A stretch of DNA of 64,000 nt from JBFJKD01 sp041600415 (lineage in GTDB: Bacteria > Pseudomonadota > Gammaproteobacteria > Pseudomonadales > Porticoccaceae): assembly GCA_041600415.1 (NCBI GenBank), contig JBFIKF010000006.1, positions 211,107 to 275,106 on the forward strand, written 5' to 3'. Below the pieces are notes generated by a model that saw nothing but the letters and a program-made list of their open reading frames with translations, was not told the DNA's origin and made no database searches. Shown here piece by piece: positions 51,023-60,165 of this stretch. Position numbers and translations under genes: made by a program. Position 1 is the stretch's first letter; the number at the start of each line of letters is the position of its first letter.

Positions 51023-52789
51023 TCAGGGGGTTTCCCGCAGGCGGATGTGGAGTTCGCGCAATTGCGCGCTGTCCACAGTGCCAGGGGCATCCGTTAACAG
51101 ACACTGCGCGCTCTGGGTTTTGGGAAAGGCAATAACATCGCGGATAGACTCCCCGCCAACCATCAGCATCACCATGCGATCGAGGCCAAAAGCTAGCCCG
51201 CCGTGGGGCGGACAACCGTACTTGAGAGCGTCCAGCAAAAAGCCAAACTTCTCCCGTTGCTGTTGCGCGTCGATCTGTAACAGGTTGAACACCTCCCGTT
51301 GAAGCGCCTGGTCGTGAATACGAATGGACCCACCCCCTAATTCGGTGCCATTGAGCACCATATCGTAGGCCCGGGACAACGCCGCACCCGGGTCAGCCCG
51401 CAACGCCTCGACTGAGCAGGACGGCGCGGTAAACGGGTGATGTAAGGCGGTCCAGCAACCATCATCGCCGCGCTCGAACATCGGAAAATCCACGACCCAC
51501 AGGGGCGCCCATGTGGCGGTGTACAAATTCAAATCCGCGCCCAGCTTGCAGCGCAGTGCCCCAAGCGCTTCGCTTACAATGCGCCCCTGGTCGGCACCGA
51601 AAAAAATCAGATCCCCATTCTGGGCCCGCAGCCGCTGCAGCAATTGTTCCCGCACCGGTAAGGGCAGGAATTTTATAATCGGCGACTGCAGTCCTTCCTC
51701 CAGGTGTGTGCGGTCGTTGACCTTTATATAGGCCAGCCCGCGGGCGCCATAAATACCGACAAATTTGGTGCAATCGTCGATCGCTTTGCGGGTCAACAGG
51801 CTGCTGCCGCCCGGGACCCGCAACGCCGCCACCCGCCCGGCAGGGTCGTTGGCTGGTCCCGAAAAGACTTTAAACTCAACATCTTTCATCAGGTCTTTTA
51901 CTTCGACCAATTCCAGGGGAATACGCAGATCGGGTTTGTCGCTGCCGTAGCGCTGCATGGCTTCGGCGTAGCTAATGCGCGGAAAATCCCCCAGCTGCAC
52001 ATCCAGCAGTTCAGCAAAAAGCTCGCGAATCATAGTTTCGGTGATCGCCATGATGGCCGCTTCGTCGACGAATGACGCCTCAATGTCGATCTGTGTAAAC
52101 TCAGGTTGCCGATCAGCGCGCAGATCTTCATCGCGAAAACAGCGGGCAATCTGATAATAGCGATCAAATCCTGACACCATGAGCAATTGCTTGAAAAGTT
52201 GCGGCGACTGCGGCAACGCGAAGAATTTGCCCTCGTGGGTACGACTCGGCACCAGGTAATCCCGCGCGCCCTCCGGGGTAGCACGGGTAAGGATGGGCGT
52301 TTCGATATCAATAAAGTCCACGCTTTCGAGATAGCGCCTGACGACGCTGGTTACCCGCGCACGAAAGCGCAGATTGTGCTGCATTTCCAGGCGGCGCAAG
52401 TCGACATAACGGTGGCGCAGGCGCACATCTTCGCCGACACGTATATGCTCGTCCAGCTGAAACGGAGGCGTGTCGGCGGCATTGAGGATGTCTATCTCTA
52501 CGCCATAGATTTCGATTTCGCCAGTGCGCATATCCGGGTTGACCGTCTGCGGCGTACGTGCCCGCACGCGGCCAGTAATCTGCACCACATATTCGCCACG
52601 CACTCGATCGGCGGTCGCAAAATGCGCACCGCTGTCCGCGTCAAAAACGACCTGAACAATCCCTTCCCGGTCTCGCAGGTCGATAAAAATAACTCCGCCG
52701 TGATCGCGACGCCGGTCCACCCAGCCACAGACCACCACCTCGCGATGAATATCGTCTGAACTGAAATCTCCACAATAATTTGTGCGCAT
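51023..52789 (-). CDS. aspS: Aspartyl-tRNA synthetase
   Basis: A 588-residue bacterial-type class II synthetase. It has an N-terminal OB anticodon-binding domain (VVVCGWVDRRRDHGGVIFIDLRD), motif 2 (QIARCFRDEDLRADRQPEFTQ), the GAD insertion domain, and motif 3 (PHGGLAFGLDRMVMLM). Whether it also charges tRNA-Asn, as in Pseudomonas, cannot be told here. It is followed by yebC and preceded by an FmdB-like gene 38 bases upstream. Confidence 0.96.
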   Translation of the reverse strand: MRTNYCGDFSSDDIHREVVVCGWVDRRRDHGGVIFIDLRDREGIVQVVFDADSGAHFATADRVRGEYVVQITGRVRARTPQTVNPDMRTGEIEIYGVEIDILNAADTPPFQLDEHIRVGEDVRLRHRYVDLRRLEMQHNLRFRARVTSVVRRYLESVDFIDIETPILTRATPEGARDYLVPSRTHEGKFFALPQSPQLFKQLLMVSGFDRYYQIARCFRDEDLRADRQPEFTQIDIEASFVDEAAIMAITETMIRELFAELLDVQLGDFPRISYAEAMQRYGSDKPDLRIPLELVEVKDLMKDVEFKVFSGPANDPAGRVAALRVPGGSSLLTRKAIDDCTKFVGIYGARGLAYIKVNDRTHLEEGLQSPIIKFLPLPVREQLLQRLRAQNGDLIFFGADQGRIVSEALGALRCKLGADLNLYTATWAPLWVVDFPMFERGDDGCWTALHHPFTAPSCSVEALRADPGAALSRAYDMVLNGTELGGGSIRIHDQALQREVFNLLQIDAQQQREKFGFLLDALKYGCPPHGGLAFGLDRMVMLMVGGESIRDVIAFPKTQSAQCLLTDAPGTVDSAQLRELHIRLRETP

Positions 52790-52827
52790 ATGCCATTTGT
52801 TCCAATTTTTTAAGGTATTGCCGCGAC

Positions 52828-53145
52828 TCAGCTCTCTGCCGCCGCTTTGGGGGCTGCGGGTGCGGGCGCAGTGGCCGCCGCGCCTCCGCCACTCGACTCA
52901 CCAGCACTTTTTTTGCTGTCGTGGCCAGTGCCGGCGTCCCCGGCCAGGTTGCGCTTTTTATCCCCGGTTTTGAAATCGGTTTCGTACCAGCCGCCGCCAC
53001 TCAGGCGAAAAGCACCTGCGGTCAACTGCTTCTTCAGGGCCGCTTTGCCGCACGCCGGGCACTCCACCAATAAACTGTCACTCACTTTCTGAATAGCCTC
53101 CAGGAAGTGCTCACAATGGGTACAACGATATTCGTAGATAGGCAT
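52828..53145 (-). CDS. FmdB-family zinc-ribbon protein
   Basis: A 105-residue protein. MPIYEYRCTHCEHFLEAIQK and LVECPACGKAAL form a zinc ribbon with two CxxC pairs, followed by a low-complexity Ala/Pro/Gly tail. The role of the FmdB family is unclear; some regulate transcription. It heads the fmdB-aspS-yebC run. GAGGTG lies about 12 bases before the ATG. Confidence 0.88.
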   Translation of the reverse strand: MPIYEYRCTHCEHFLEAIQKVSDSLLVECPACGKAALKKQLTAGAFRLSGGGWYETDFKTGDKKRNLAGDAGTGHDSKKSAGESSGGGAAATAPAPAAPKAAAES

Positions 53146-53368
53146 AAACTGTATTCACCTCATCAGATATTCAGACCAAACCAACAACGCACTACCGTCG
53201 CTTCTGCACGGGGCTACCACCGGGCCAGCGCCCAACCCATCAAGTGCGGCCTTATCGGGTATAAACGGCGGAACTCTTGCTGCCTAAAACATCGCAGCGG
53301 CCGCCAACCCGTTTTCGGGGACCGCGACCCCCCAGGAAATTTATCACCCCGCTAGCAAAATGGAGCGC

Positions 53369-53397
53369 ATTATACCTCACCACATCCACCCCTTGTA
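53369..53397 (-). promoter_or_regulatory. Candidate promoter of the fmdB-aspS operon
   Basis: A perfect minus-strand TATAAT (53369-53374) lies about 225 bases upstream of the FmdB start. The -35 position is poor (TACAAG, 53392-53397). The 491-base gap 53146-53636 otherwise holds only the HU promoter. Confidence 0.4.
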
Positions 53398-53496
53398 GGC
53401 GCGAGCCGCGACCCATTCAAATTAGTGCAACGCCCCTGCAACAACTACGGAGCAGCTATTTTTTAGCGAAACAGGCGGTTTTTTTCCTGAAACTAG

Positions 53497-53525
53497 TTGC
53501 TTGCGCGGATGGGATGCTATATATA
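53497..53525 (+). promoter_or_regulatory. Candidate sigma-70 promoter of the HU/H1-like gene
   Basis: TTGCTT (53497-53502), a 17-base spacer and TATATA (53520-53525). This predicts a leader of about 100 bases before the ATG at 53637. Confidence 0.55.
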
Positions 53526-53636
53526 TAGCGCTGGTTGCAGTTGCACGTTTCGATTCCTGTCTCGGGCAGCGTGTATTTCCAACAATAACTGACATTAACT
53601 TCATACCATTCAGGTAACGAAAAAGGGAACTCTCTT

Positions 53637-54137
53637 ATGGCCGCAAAGAAAGCTACCGCGAAAAAATCCACCGCCAAGAAAGCACCTGCCAAGAAAAAGG
53701 CAGTTGCCAAAAAGGCTCCTGCTAAAAAACCCGCCGCTAAAAAGAAGGCACCTGCTAAAAAACCCGCTGCAAAAAAAGCCGCTAAAAAGGCCGCTCCCGC
53801 TGCGGCTCCGGCGCGCAAGACCTCGCCCATTAGCAAAAAATACACCAAAACTCAGATACTCAATGACGTTGCAGAGCGCACCATGCTGACCAAGAAACAG
53901 GTTGATGGGGTTCTCGATGAACTGAGTTCCCTGATCAACCGGCACATCAAGAAAGGCGGCGCTGGCGAGTTTACCCTGCCAGGTTTGCTAAAAGTCAAAA
54001 CCGTGAAGAAACCCGCCCGCAAGGCGCGTAAAGGCACGAACCCGTTCACTGGCCAACCCACGGTATTCAAGGCGCGTCCCGCCAGCACCGGTGTCAAAGT
54101 CCTTGCGTTGAAAGCGCTGAAGGATATGGCCAACTGA
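53637..54137 (+). CDS. HU-family DNA-binding protein with histone-H1-like N-terminal tail
   Basis: A 166-residue nucleoid protein. Residues 1-61 are an almost pure Lys/Ala/Pro tail built from KKxPAKK-like units, as in eukaryotic H1 tails. Residues about 68-166 are an HU/IHF domain: KTQILNDVAERTMLTKKQVD as helices, GAGEFTLPGLLKVKTVKKP as the first strands, GTNPFTGQP in place of the DNA-intercalating arm tip, and VLALKALKDMAN at the end. It would bind and compact DNA. GGGA lies about 8 bases before the ATG, and it has its own promoter and terminator. Codon repeats in the tail could slip and change its length. Confidence 0.9.
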   Translation: MAAKKATAKKSTAKKAPAKKKAVAKKAPAKKPAAKKKAPAKKPAAKKAAKKAAPAAAPARKTSPISKKYTKTQILNDVAERTMLTKKQVDGVLDELSSLINRHIKKGGAGEFTLPGLLKVKTVKKPARKARKGTNPFTGQPTVFKARPASTGVKVLALKALKDMAN

Positions 54138-54153
54138 TCCTTTCGCTGAGTCA

Positions 54154-54185
54154 GGAAAAAACCCCGGCATGCCGGGGTTTTTTTA
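54154..54185 (+). terminator. Rho-independent terminator after the HU/H1-like gene
   Basis: A run of A, the stem ACCCCGGC/GCCGGGGT with a two-base loop (54161-54178), and a run of seven T lie 17 bases after the stop. It can also work in reverse for the convergent HIT gene. Confidence 0.9.
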
Positions 54186-54201
54186 TTCCGCCGTTAAAAT
54201 A

Positions 54202-54624
54202 TCATGCACTGGTAAAATCTGCTCCCTCTAGATGATCAGCGATCAGGCACTGTCTTTCCAGGAGCATGCCAGCCGGATAATCAAGAGGCGGCACCGCGCC
54301 CCACACCGGTGCAGGCCAGGCGGGGTCACTGCGATAGCGCACGATATGGTGCAGATGCAACTGCGGCACCACATTGCCGAGGGCTGCAATATTTAATTTA
54401 TCCGGAGAAAACAGTTCGCTAAGAGCGATAGCCAGACTGCTGGACTCGTCCAGCAGCTGTTGCCGGTCCCGTGCACCCAGCTCGTATATCTCCTGAATTG
54501 CCACGCGGGCAGGCACCAGAATACACCAGGGGTAGTTGGCATCCTTGTTGAGCAGCAATAGACTCAGTGGAAACCGCCCCACCAGCACCGTGTCGCGTTG
54601 CAACCTCGCATCCAGTTCAAACAT
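54202..54624 (-). CDS. HIT-family protein
   Basis: A 140-residue histidine-triad nucleotide-binding protein. LLNKDANYPWCILVPAR and the triad region VVPQLHLHHIVRYRSDPAW are visible. The usual third histidine of HxHxH is shifted (HLHH), although this PQLHLH form occurs in a proteobacterial branch. Members hydrolyse nucleoside phosphoramidates or dinucleotides. It is convergent with the HU gene and divergent from proS. Confidence 0.82.
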   Translation of the reverse strand: MFELDARLQRDTVLVGRFPLSLLLLNKDANYPWCILVPARVAIQEIYELGARDRQQLLDESSSLAIALSELFSPDKLNIAALGNVVPQLHLHHIVRYRSDPAWPAPVWGAVPPLDYPAGMLLERQCLIADHLEGADFTSA

Positions 54625-54776
54625 CGCTTAACCTCGCTCCGGCTATGGTGGCGCAGCATTCACAAAATAGCATCGGCAAACGCGCCTGTTTCGCCGTTGC
54701 AACTGTACCCGGAGACGTGGTGACCGTAAAATGCCACCTGGCCCAACCCATACCCACACCACGGAAAACAACCATC

Positions 54777-56492
54777 ATGCGCGCCAGTCAGTTCTTGATC
54801 GCCACCCTAAAAGAGACTCCGGCTGACGCCGAAGTCCCCAGCCATCAACTGTTGCTGAGGGCAGGCATGATTCGCAAACTCGCCGGTGGTCTGTACACCT
54901 GGTTACCCATGGGACTGCGGGTGCTGCGCAAAGTAGAGCACATCGTACGCGAGGAACTGAACGCCGCCGGTGCACAGGAACTACTAATGCCGGTAGTACA
55001 GCCCGCCGAACTGTGGCAGGAATCAGGGCGCTGGGAACAATATGGGCCAGAATTACTGCGTATTCGCGACCGTCACCAGCGCGGCTTTTGCCTGGGGCCA
55101 ACCCACGAAGAGGTGATAACCGACCTGGCGCGCAACGCCTTGCGCAGCTACAAGCAATTACCGGCCAATTTCTATCAAATTCAAACAAAATTTCGAGACG
55201 AGATCAGACCCCGGTTTGGCATTATGCGGGCCCGGGAATTTATTATGAAAGATGCATACTCCTTTCACATTGATCAGGCCTGCCTGCAAAAAACCTACGA
55301 TCTGATGCACGCCACTTATTGCCGCATCTTTACGCGGATTGGCCTGGAATTTCGACCCGTGATCGCGGATACCGGCAGTATTGGCGGTAGCTATTCTCAC
55401 GAATTTCACGTTCTCGCCGACTCGGGAGAGGATGCCATTGCCTTTTCCAACAGCGGCAGCTATGCCGCAAATATTGAAATGGCCGAGGCCATTCCTCCAT
55501 CCAGCCGGCGTCCAGCGGCAACCACAGCGATGACAGAAATCCCGACGCCTGGCACGCACAGCATCGCGGACATCTGCGATTTACTGAATATCACCCCGCA
55601 ACAAACGGTTAAAACGCTGATTATTCAGGGCGGCAAAGACGACTCATTGATCGCGCTGATAGTGCGCGGCGATCACGAGGTGAACGCCGTCAAAATCGAG
55701 AAACTGTTAGGCCTGGGGACGCCCATGACCTTCGCCAGCGATGATCAGATTCGCACCGCGCTGTCCTGTAGCGCTGGTTCCCTTGGCCCCGTGGGTTTAC
55801 CTGTCCCTGCACTGATTGATCACAGTGCCGCCCATCTCGCGGATTTCGTCTGCGGCGCCAACCGAGATGGATACCATCTGACGGGGGTCAACTGGGAGCG
55901 CGACTGCCCCCTCGGCCAGGTCGCGGATATTCGCAACGTAGTCGCCGGAGATCCGAGTCCGGATGGTAGCGGTACCCTGGATGTAAAACGCGGCATCGAA
56001 GTCGGCCATATCTTTCAACTCGGCACTAAATACAGCGCAGCGCTGCAGGCGACAGTGTTAAATCAGGACGGTCGCGAACAGATCCTCACCATGGGTTGCT
56101 ACGGCATCGGCGTCAGCCGCATTGTCGCCGCGGCCATTGAACAGAACCACGATGCCAAAGGCATAATCTGGCCGCAAAGTATCGCACCGTTCCAGATGGC
56201 GCTGGTGCCGGTTAACGCACATAAGTCCGAGCTGGTGCGCACCACCTGCGAGAACCTGTACCAGCAGTTACAACAGGCCGGGTACGACGTATTGCTCATG
56301 GATGAAGAAAAGGCGCGACTCGGGGTTATGCTCGCGGATATCGACCTGATCGGGATACCGCACTGCCTGGTCGTCGGGGAGCGCGGCCTGCAGCAGGACG
56401 GGGTTGAATACAAAAACCGGCGGGACGATGCCAGTATCGATGTGCCACTCAAGGAGCTTATGCCATTTTTAGAAGCACGAATTTTAGGTTAA
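54777..56492 (+). CDS. proS: Prolyl-tRNA synthetase (bacterial type with editing domain)
   Basis: A 571-residue class II synthetase. MRASQFLIATLKETPADAE is the standard start, RAGMIRKLAGGLYTWLPMG follows, motif 2 is in FRDEIRPRFGIMRAREFIMKDAYSF, and the INS editing domain (about 225-400) includes the KTLIIQGG and LIVRGDHEVNAVK stretches. MGCYGIGVSRIVAAAIEQ is motif 3. The frame is open 70 codons upstream and overlaps the divergent HIT gene, so the ATG at 54777 is preferred. Confidence 0.96.
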   Translation: MRASQFLIATLKETPADAEVPSHQLLLRAGMIRKLAGGLYTWLPMGLRVLRKVEHIVREELNAAGAQELLMPVVQPAELWQESGRWEQYGPELLRIRDRHQRGFCLGPTHEEVITDLARNALRSYKQLPANFYQIQTKFRDEIRPRFGIMRAREFIMKDAYSFHIDQACLQKTYDLMHATYCRIFTRIGLEFRPVIADTGSIGGSYSHEFHVLADSGEDAIAFSNSGSYAANIEMAEAIPPSSRRPAATTAMTEIPTPGTHSIADICDLLNITPQQTVKTLIIQGGKDDSLIALIVRGDHEVNAVKIEKLLGLGTPMTFASDDQIRTALSCSAGSLGPVGLPVPALIDHSAAHLADFVCGANRDGYHLTGVNWERDCPLGQVADIRNVVAGDPSPDGSGTLDVKRGIEVGHIFQLGTKYSAALQATVLNQDGREQILTMGCYGIGVSRIVAAAIEQNHDAKGIIWPQSIAPFQMALVPVNAHKSELVRTTCENLYQQLQQAGYDVLLMDEEKARLGVMLADIDLIGIPHCLVVGERGLQQDGVEYKNRRDDASIDVPLKELMPFLEARILG

Positions 56493-56528
56493 ATCTGTGC
56501 GCATACAGATACGATTTTACGGAGTTTA

Positions 56529-57620
56529 TTAACGAACAGAATTCGGTGCTGCACTCTCCGACGCCAGACTGATCAACGCAGCGCTACTGCAATTGCTTTG
56601 GGCCGCGGGCGCGATCATCGACCACAATAACTGAACTGTTTTGCGATCAAAACGCCAGGGGTCGGAGAAATAACGGTTTTCACCCAGGGGTTCACCTGCG
56701 CTACTGAACCGACCGCGTACCCCCCACAGACCGCGTGCGGGATTGGCGTCGTAGCCATAACGCAGATCAGAAATTTCGACCCAGTAATCGCCTGCACGCC
56801 GCTCTATACGCTCTGACGTTATGCCGTTGGCAAACCAGGTAAAAATTTGGCCATGGCGGCTGGCACGAAATTTTTCGAGCAGTGGGTGGCGCTGGCGCTC
56901 GGCACTCTGCCACTGAATCAGGCACGGCGCGCTGACGTCCACATAGCCGACGCGCACCTGCTCGCCGGTGCGTACCACCACGCGCCGTACCGGCATTTGC
57001 AACAACGTGGGAAATGCCTCCACCTGAGCCCGCGCCACACCTTCATGCGTCAACTGGGACCGCGCCAGGGCAATCGCCTGATTATTCTGCATCCAGCCCC
57101 ACACCAGGTATTCACTGGACAGTACCAACATCACCAGCGCCACCAGCCAACCGAGGGTTTTGGCGTAACGGGCAATGAGCAAGCCAAGCAATAAGGTGCC
57201 GGTATAGACAGGTTCAATGATCGGCACGGCATTCCAGGCGAAACGCCGATCAGAAAAGGGAGCCAGTAATTGCGTGCCGTAAGTGGTACAGGCATCGAGT
57301 AGCGGATGGGATACCAGCGCGAGCACAAACACCGCGAGCCAGGACGCGAGGGGTTCGAGTGCGCCGACGCGATTGCGCCATCGCCAATACAACCAGCCAC
57401 ACAGTAAGCCCAGCGACAGCGCAAACACCAGCGAATGCGTCAGCCCGCGATGCCACTGCAGCTGCGCCATTTCATCGGCCGCAAAGACGCCATAGAACAC
57501 GTCGATATCGGGAAAAGCACCGGCAACGGCACCCAGTGCAGCGGCGCGCATCCCGAGCCTGCGCCCACCCACCGCGCGCCCAACCACCCCACCCAACAAC
57601 GCATGTGTGAACGGATCCAC
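56529..57620 (-). CDS. Membrane-bound metal-dependent hydrolase, YdjM/DUF457 type
   Basis: A 363-residue membrane protein. MDPFTHALLGGVVGRAVG and the metal-binding-like segments GAFPDIDV, WHRGLTHSL and SHPLLDACTTYGTQLLAPFSD define the family (PF04307). About five to six helices lie in the first 200 residues, followed by a soluble C-terminal part of about 160 residues. The relation to LexA-regulated YdjM suggests a possible DNA-damage or lipid role, but the function is unknown. The start is a GTG at 57620. It is convergent with proS. Confidence 0.85.
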   Translation of the reverse strand: MDPFTHALLGGVVGRAVGGRRLGMRAAALGAVAGAFPDIDVFYGVFAADEMAQLQWHRGLTHSLVFALSLGLLCGWLYWRWRNRVGALEPLASWLAVFVLALVSHPLLDACTTYGTQLLAPFSDRRFAWNAVPIIEPVYTGTLLLGLLIARYAKTLGWLVALVMLVLSSEYLVWGWMQNNQAIALARSQLTHEGVARAQVEAFPTLLQMPVRRVVVRTGEQVRVGYVDVSAPCLIQWQSAERQRHPLLEKFRASRHGQIFTWFANGITSERIERRAGDYWVEISDLRYGYDANPARGLWGVRGRFSSAGEPLGENRYFSDPWRFDRKTVQLLWSMIAPAAQSNCSSAALISLASESAAPNSVR

Positions 57621-57673
57621 GCCCTTAACCCGTCACCGCACAACACGACATGGAAACACCGCGCTCTCGGGGA

Positions 57674-58267
57674 TTACAGCCGTGCGAGGCGCAGTTCCCG
57701 GAGGTGCTCCACCACAAACTCAAGCCGATCCTGACCCCAGAAAATATTTTCGCCAACCACGAAAGTCGGAACACCGAAAACCCCTAGCGCGTCGGCCTCT
57801 TCATAATTAGCTTCGAGTTGGGCCAGATTATCCGGACTGGCGCTTGCCGCCAGCAATTCTTCAGGATCAAGTCCGATGCGGCTGGCGATTTCGCGTAACA
57901 CATCCGGCTCGCCGATATTTTTGCCTTCCGCCCATTCGATACGCATGGTTTCCACGATATATTCCCGCAGCACCCCTTTCTCCTGCGCGAACAGGGACGC
58001 GGCACCCGCAGCGGTGGGCTCGGTTTCGATAGGTGGCGGCGTTACCGGGATGCCCATGCGCCGGGCAAACCTCGCCAGATCCTGCCGCGCCAGCGGCACC
58101 TTGCGCTTGGCGCGATCCGGCGCGGAGCGCAGTCGCCAGCCGCCCACCGGTCGCCACTGCAGATTGGCGTGAAAATCATCGACTATGGTCCACAACGTCT
58201 TCGACGCCAGATAGCAATACGGACTGCGGAAATTGAAATAGAGCTTTACATCGACTGCTTCGACCAT
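57674..58267 (-). CDS. 2-Hydroxychromene-2-carboxylate isomerase-like protein (DsbA/kappa-GST fold)
   Basis: A 197-residue DsbA-fold protein. KLYFNFRSPYCYLASKTL carries the serine (about Ser15) used to activate glutathione in NahD-type isomerases, and FGVPTFVVGENIFWGQDRL is the cis-Pro region. NahD rearranges 2-hydroxychromene-2-carboxylate in naphthalene catabolism, and related proteins act in other aromatic pathways. It ends the meta-cleavage operon, 10 bases after dmpH, where many such operons carry the 4-oxalocrotonate tautomerase. GAGG lies 8 bases before the ATG at 58267. Confidence 0.85.
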   Translation of the reverse strand: MVEAVDVKLYFNFRSPYCYLASKTLWTIVDDFHANLQWRPVGGWRLRSAPDRAKRKVPLARQDLARFARRMGIPVTPPPIETEPTAAGAASLFAQEKGVLREYIVETMRIEWAEGKNIGEPDVLREIASRIGLDPEELLAASASPDNLAQLEANYEEADALGVFGVPTFVVGENIFWGQDRLEFVVEHLRELRLARL

Positions 58268-58277
58268 CGTTTTTGCC

Positions 58278-59066
58278 TCACACAAATTTCATGGTGACAT
58301 CGCCGAGGTGCTGGTAGCGCACCACGATCGAATCGCCCGCGTCCACGGCCACCGCCGCGGTGATGCCCCCCGTCATGACGAAACTGCCCGCCGGCAACGT
58401 CTCGCCGCGCTCGGACAACATATTCACCAGCATTGCGACACTCGCAGCCGGGTTGCCCAGCACGGCAGCCCCGGCGCCCAGCTCCACCACTACGCCGTTT
58501 TTCTCCATCACTACCCCCAGAGTACGCGTATCCACCGCGTCCACTGGTAATGGTCGGCCACCGATCACAAAACGCGACGACGACGAGTTGTCGGCAATCA
58601 CGCTGGGTAAATCAAACTTGAAGTTCTGATAGCGCGAGTCGATGATTTCCACCGCAGGCACAATAAAGTCGGTGGCCGCCAGCACATCGCCAATATGACA
58701 CCCCGGCCCGGACAAATCCTTACTGGTGACAAATGCGATCTCCGCTTCCACCTTGGGATGAATCAGTTCCTTGGTGTTAATTTCGCCACCCTGGGGCACA
58801 CTGAAATAATCGGCCAAAAACCCATAACAGGGTTTGTCGACACCCATCTGCGCCATTTTTGCCCAGGAAGTCAGACCCATTTTCATGCCGACGATCCGGG
58901 TACCACGCGCCTCCTTGCGCGCGCGAATAGCCCACTGAATATCCAGTGCCTCGGTAAAGGTCATGTCGGGATACTGGTCGGTGACCTTCACCACATCCCG
59001 CGCGTCCAGTTCGGCGTTTTCCAGATGCTCCGCAACTTCAGCGATTTGTTTTTTGGTCATTGCCAT
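58278..59066 (-). CDS. dmpH: 4-Oxalocrotonate decarboxylase
   Basis: A 262-residue metal-dependent decarboxylase of the fumarylacetoacetate-hydrolase-like fold. It turns 2-oxalocrotonate into 2-oxopent-4-enoate. GMKMGLTSWAKMAQMGVDKP, the metal ligands in KVEAEIAFV and VEIIDSRYQNFKF, and ADNSSSSRFVIGG are typical of XylI/DmpH. Its start overlaps the dmpG stop by one base (TGATG), so translation is probably coupled. It resembles the dmpE product, with which it is known to form a complex. Confidence 0.93.
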   Translation of the reverse strand: MAMTKKQIAEVAEHLENAELDARDVVKVTDQYPDMTFTEALDIQWAIRARKEARGTRIVGMKMGLTSWAKMAQMGVDKPCYGFLADYFSVPQGGEINTKELIHPKVEAEIAFVTSKDLSGPGCHIGDVLAATDFIVPAVEIIDSRYQNFKFDLPSVIADNSSSSRFVIGGRPLPVDAVDTRTLGVVMEKNGVVVELGAGAAVLGNPAASVAMLVNMLSERGETLPAGSFVMTGGITAAVAVDAGDSIVVRYQHLGDVTMKFV

Positions 59067-60094
59067 CAGGATGCTTTCCGTTCTTTTGCCATAGTCAGTG
59101 CAATATCTTCGATCATATCTTCCTGCCCACCCACCATTTTACGCCGCCCCATTTCCAGCAGTAGTTCACGGGCTGGAATACCGTATTTTTGCTCCGCGCG
59201 TTTGGCAAACAGTAAAAACGACGAATACACGCCTGCGTAACCCAACGTCAGGGAATTGCGGTCGATGCGTACCGGGAAATCCATAATTGGTGTCACCAGA
59301 TCTTCCGCCACATCGGAAATTTTGAACACATCGACGCCAGTTTCAATACCCATGCGGTCACACACCGCAATAAATACTTCCATTGGGGTATTGCCAGCGC
59401 CGGCGCCCATACCACCGCAGGCGCAGTCGATGCGATTGGCGCCAGCCGCCACTGCAGCGATAGAATTGGCAACGCCCATAGCCAGGTTGTGGTGCCCGTG
59501 AAAGCCGAGCTCGGTCTCTGGATTCAGTTTATCTCGCAGCAGGGCAATGCGCGCCGTCACATCATCCGGCAACATATACCCAGCAGAGTCCGTCGCGTAG
59601 ATGCAATTTGCACCGTAAGACTCCATCAATTTGGCCTGCTCAAGAATTTCTTCGGGACCAATCATGTGGGCCATCATCAAAAACCCCACGGTGTCCAGCC
59701 CCATTTCCCGACCGAGCTTGATATGTTGCAAAGACACGTCCGCCTCGGTGCAATGGGTCGCTACCCGTATGGTTGTTACCCCACAGTCAGCGGCCATGCG
59801 CAGGTGATCCACCGTGCCAATCCCCGGCAGTAGCAGGGCGGAAACTTTAGCGTGCCGCATCTGTGGAATAACCGCTCGTAGATACTCCTCGTCGCTCGCA
59901 GCCGGAAAGCCGTAGTTTACGGATGCGCCGCCCAGCCCATCACCATGGGTCACCTCAATTAACGGTACCCCGGCCTCGTCCAGGCCTTTGGAAATGCTTT
60001 TCATTTGTTCGATGGTAATCTGGTGCCGCTGAGGATGCATACCATCCCGCAGACTCATATCGTGCACTTTGATTTTTCTGCCCTTAAGATCCAT
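59066..60094 (-). CDS. dmpG: 4-Hydroxy-2-oxovalerate aldolase
   Basis: A 342-residue class II aldolase that splits 4-hydroxy-2-oxovalerate into pyruvate and acetaldehyde. It has VHDMSLRDGMHPQRHQ (catalytic Arg, Asp and His), TDSAGYMLPDDV and the metal ligands in GFHGHHNLAMGVANS. It forms a channelling complex with DmpF, encoded 71 bases upstream. The ATG at 60094 has GAGGA 8 bases before it; an in-frame GTG exists five codons earlier. Confidence 0.95.
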   Translation of the reverse strand: MDLKGRKIKVHDMSLRDGMHPQRHQITIEQMKSISKGLDEAGVPLIEVTHGDGLGGASVNYGFPAASDEEYLRAVIPQMRHAKVSALLLPGIGTVDHLRMAADCGVTTIRVATHCTEADVSLQHIKLGREMGLDTVGFLMMAHMIGPEEILEQAKLMESYGANCIYATDSAGYMLPDDVTARIALLRDKLNPETELGFHGHHNLAMGVANSIAAVAAGANRIDCACGGMGAGAGNTPMEVFIAVCDRMGIETGVDVFKISDVAEDLVTPIMDFPVRIDRNSLTLGYAGVYSSFLLFAKRAEQKYGIPARELLLEMGRRKMVGGQEDMIEDIALTMAKERKAS

Positions 60095-60165
60095 AACCTG
60101 GTTCCTCACCGTCGTTCTTTCACACCAACGCCTGCCCGGCGTAGTAACTGCCCCGCGATGGGGGA

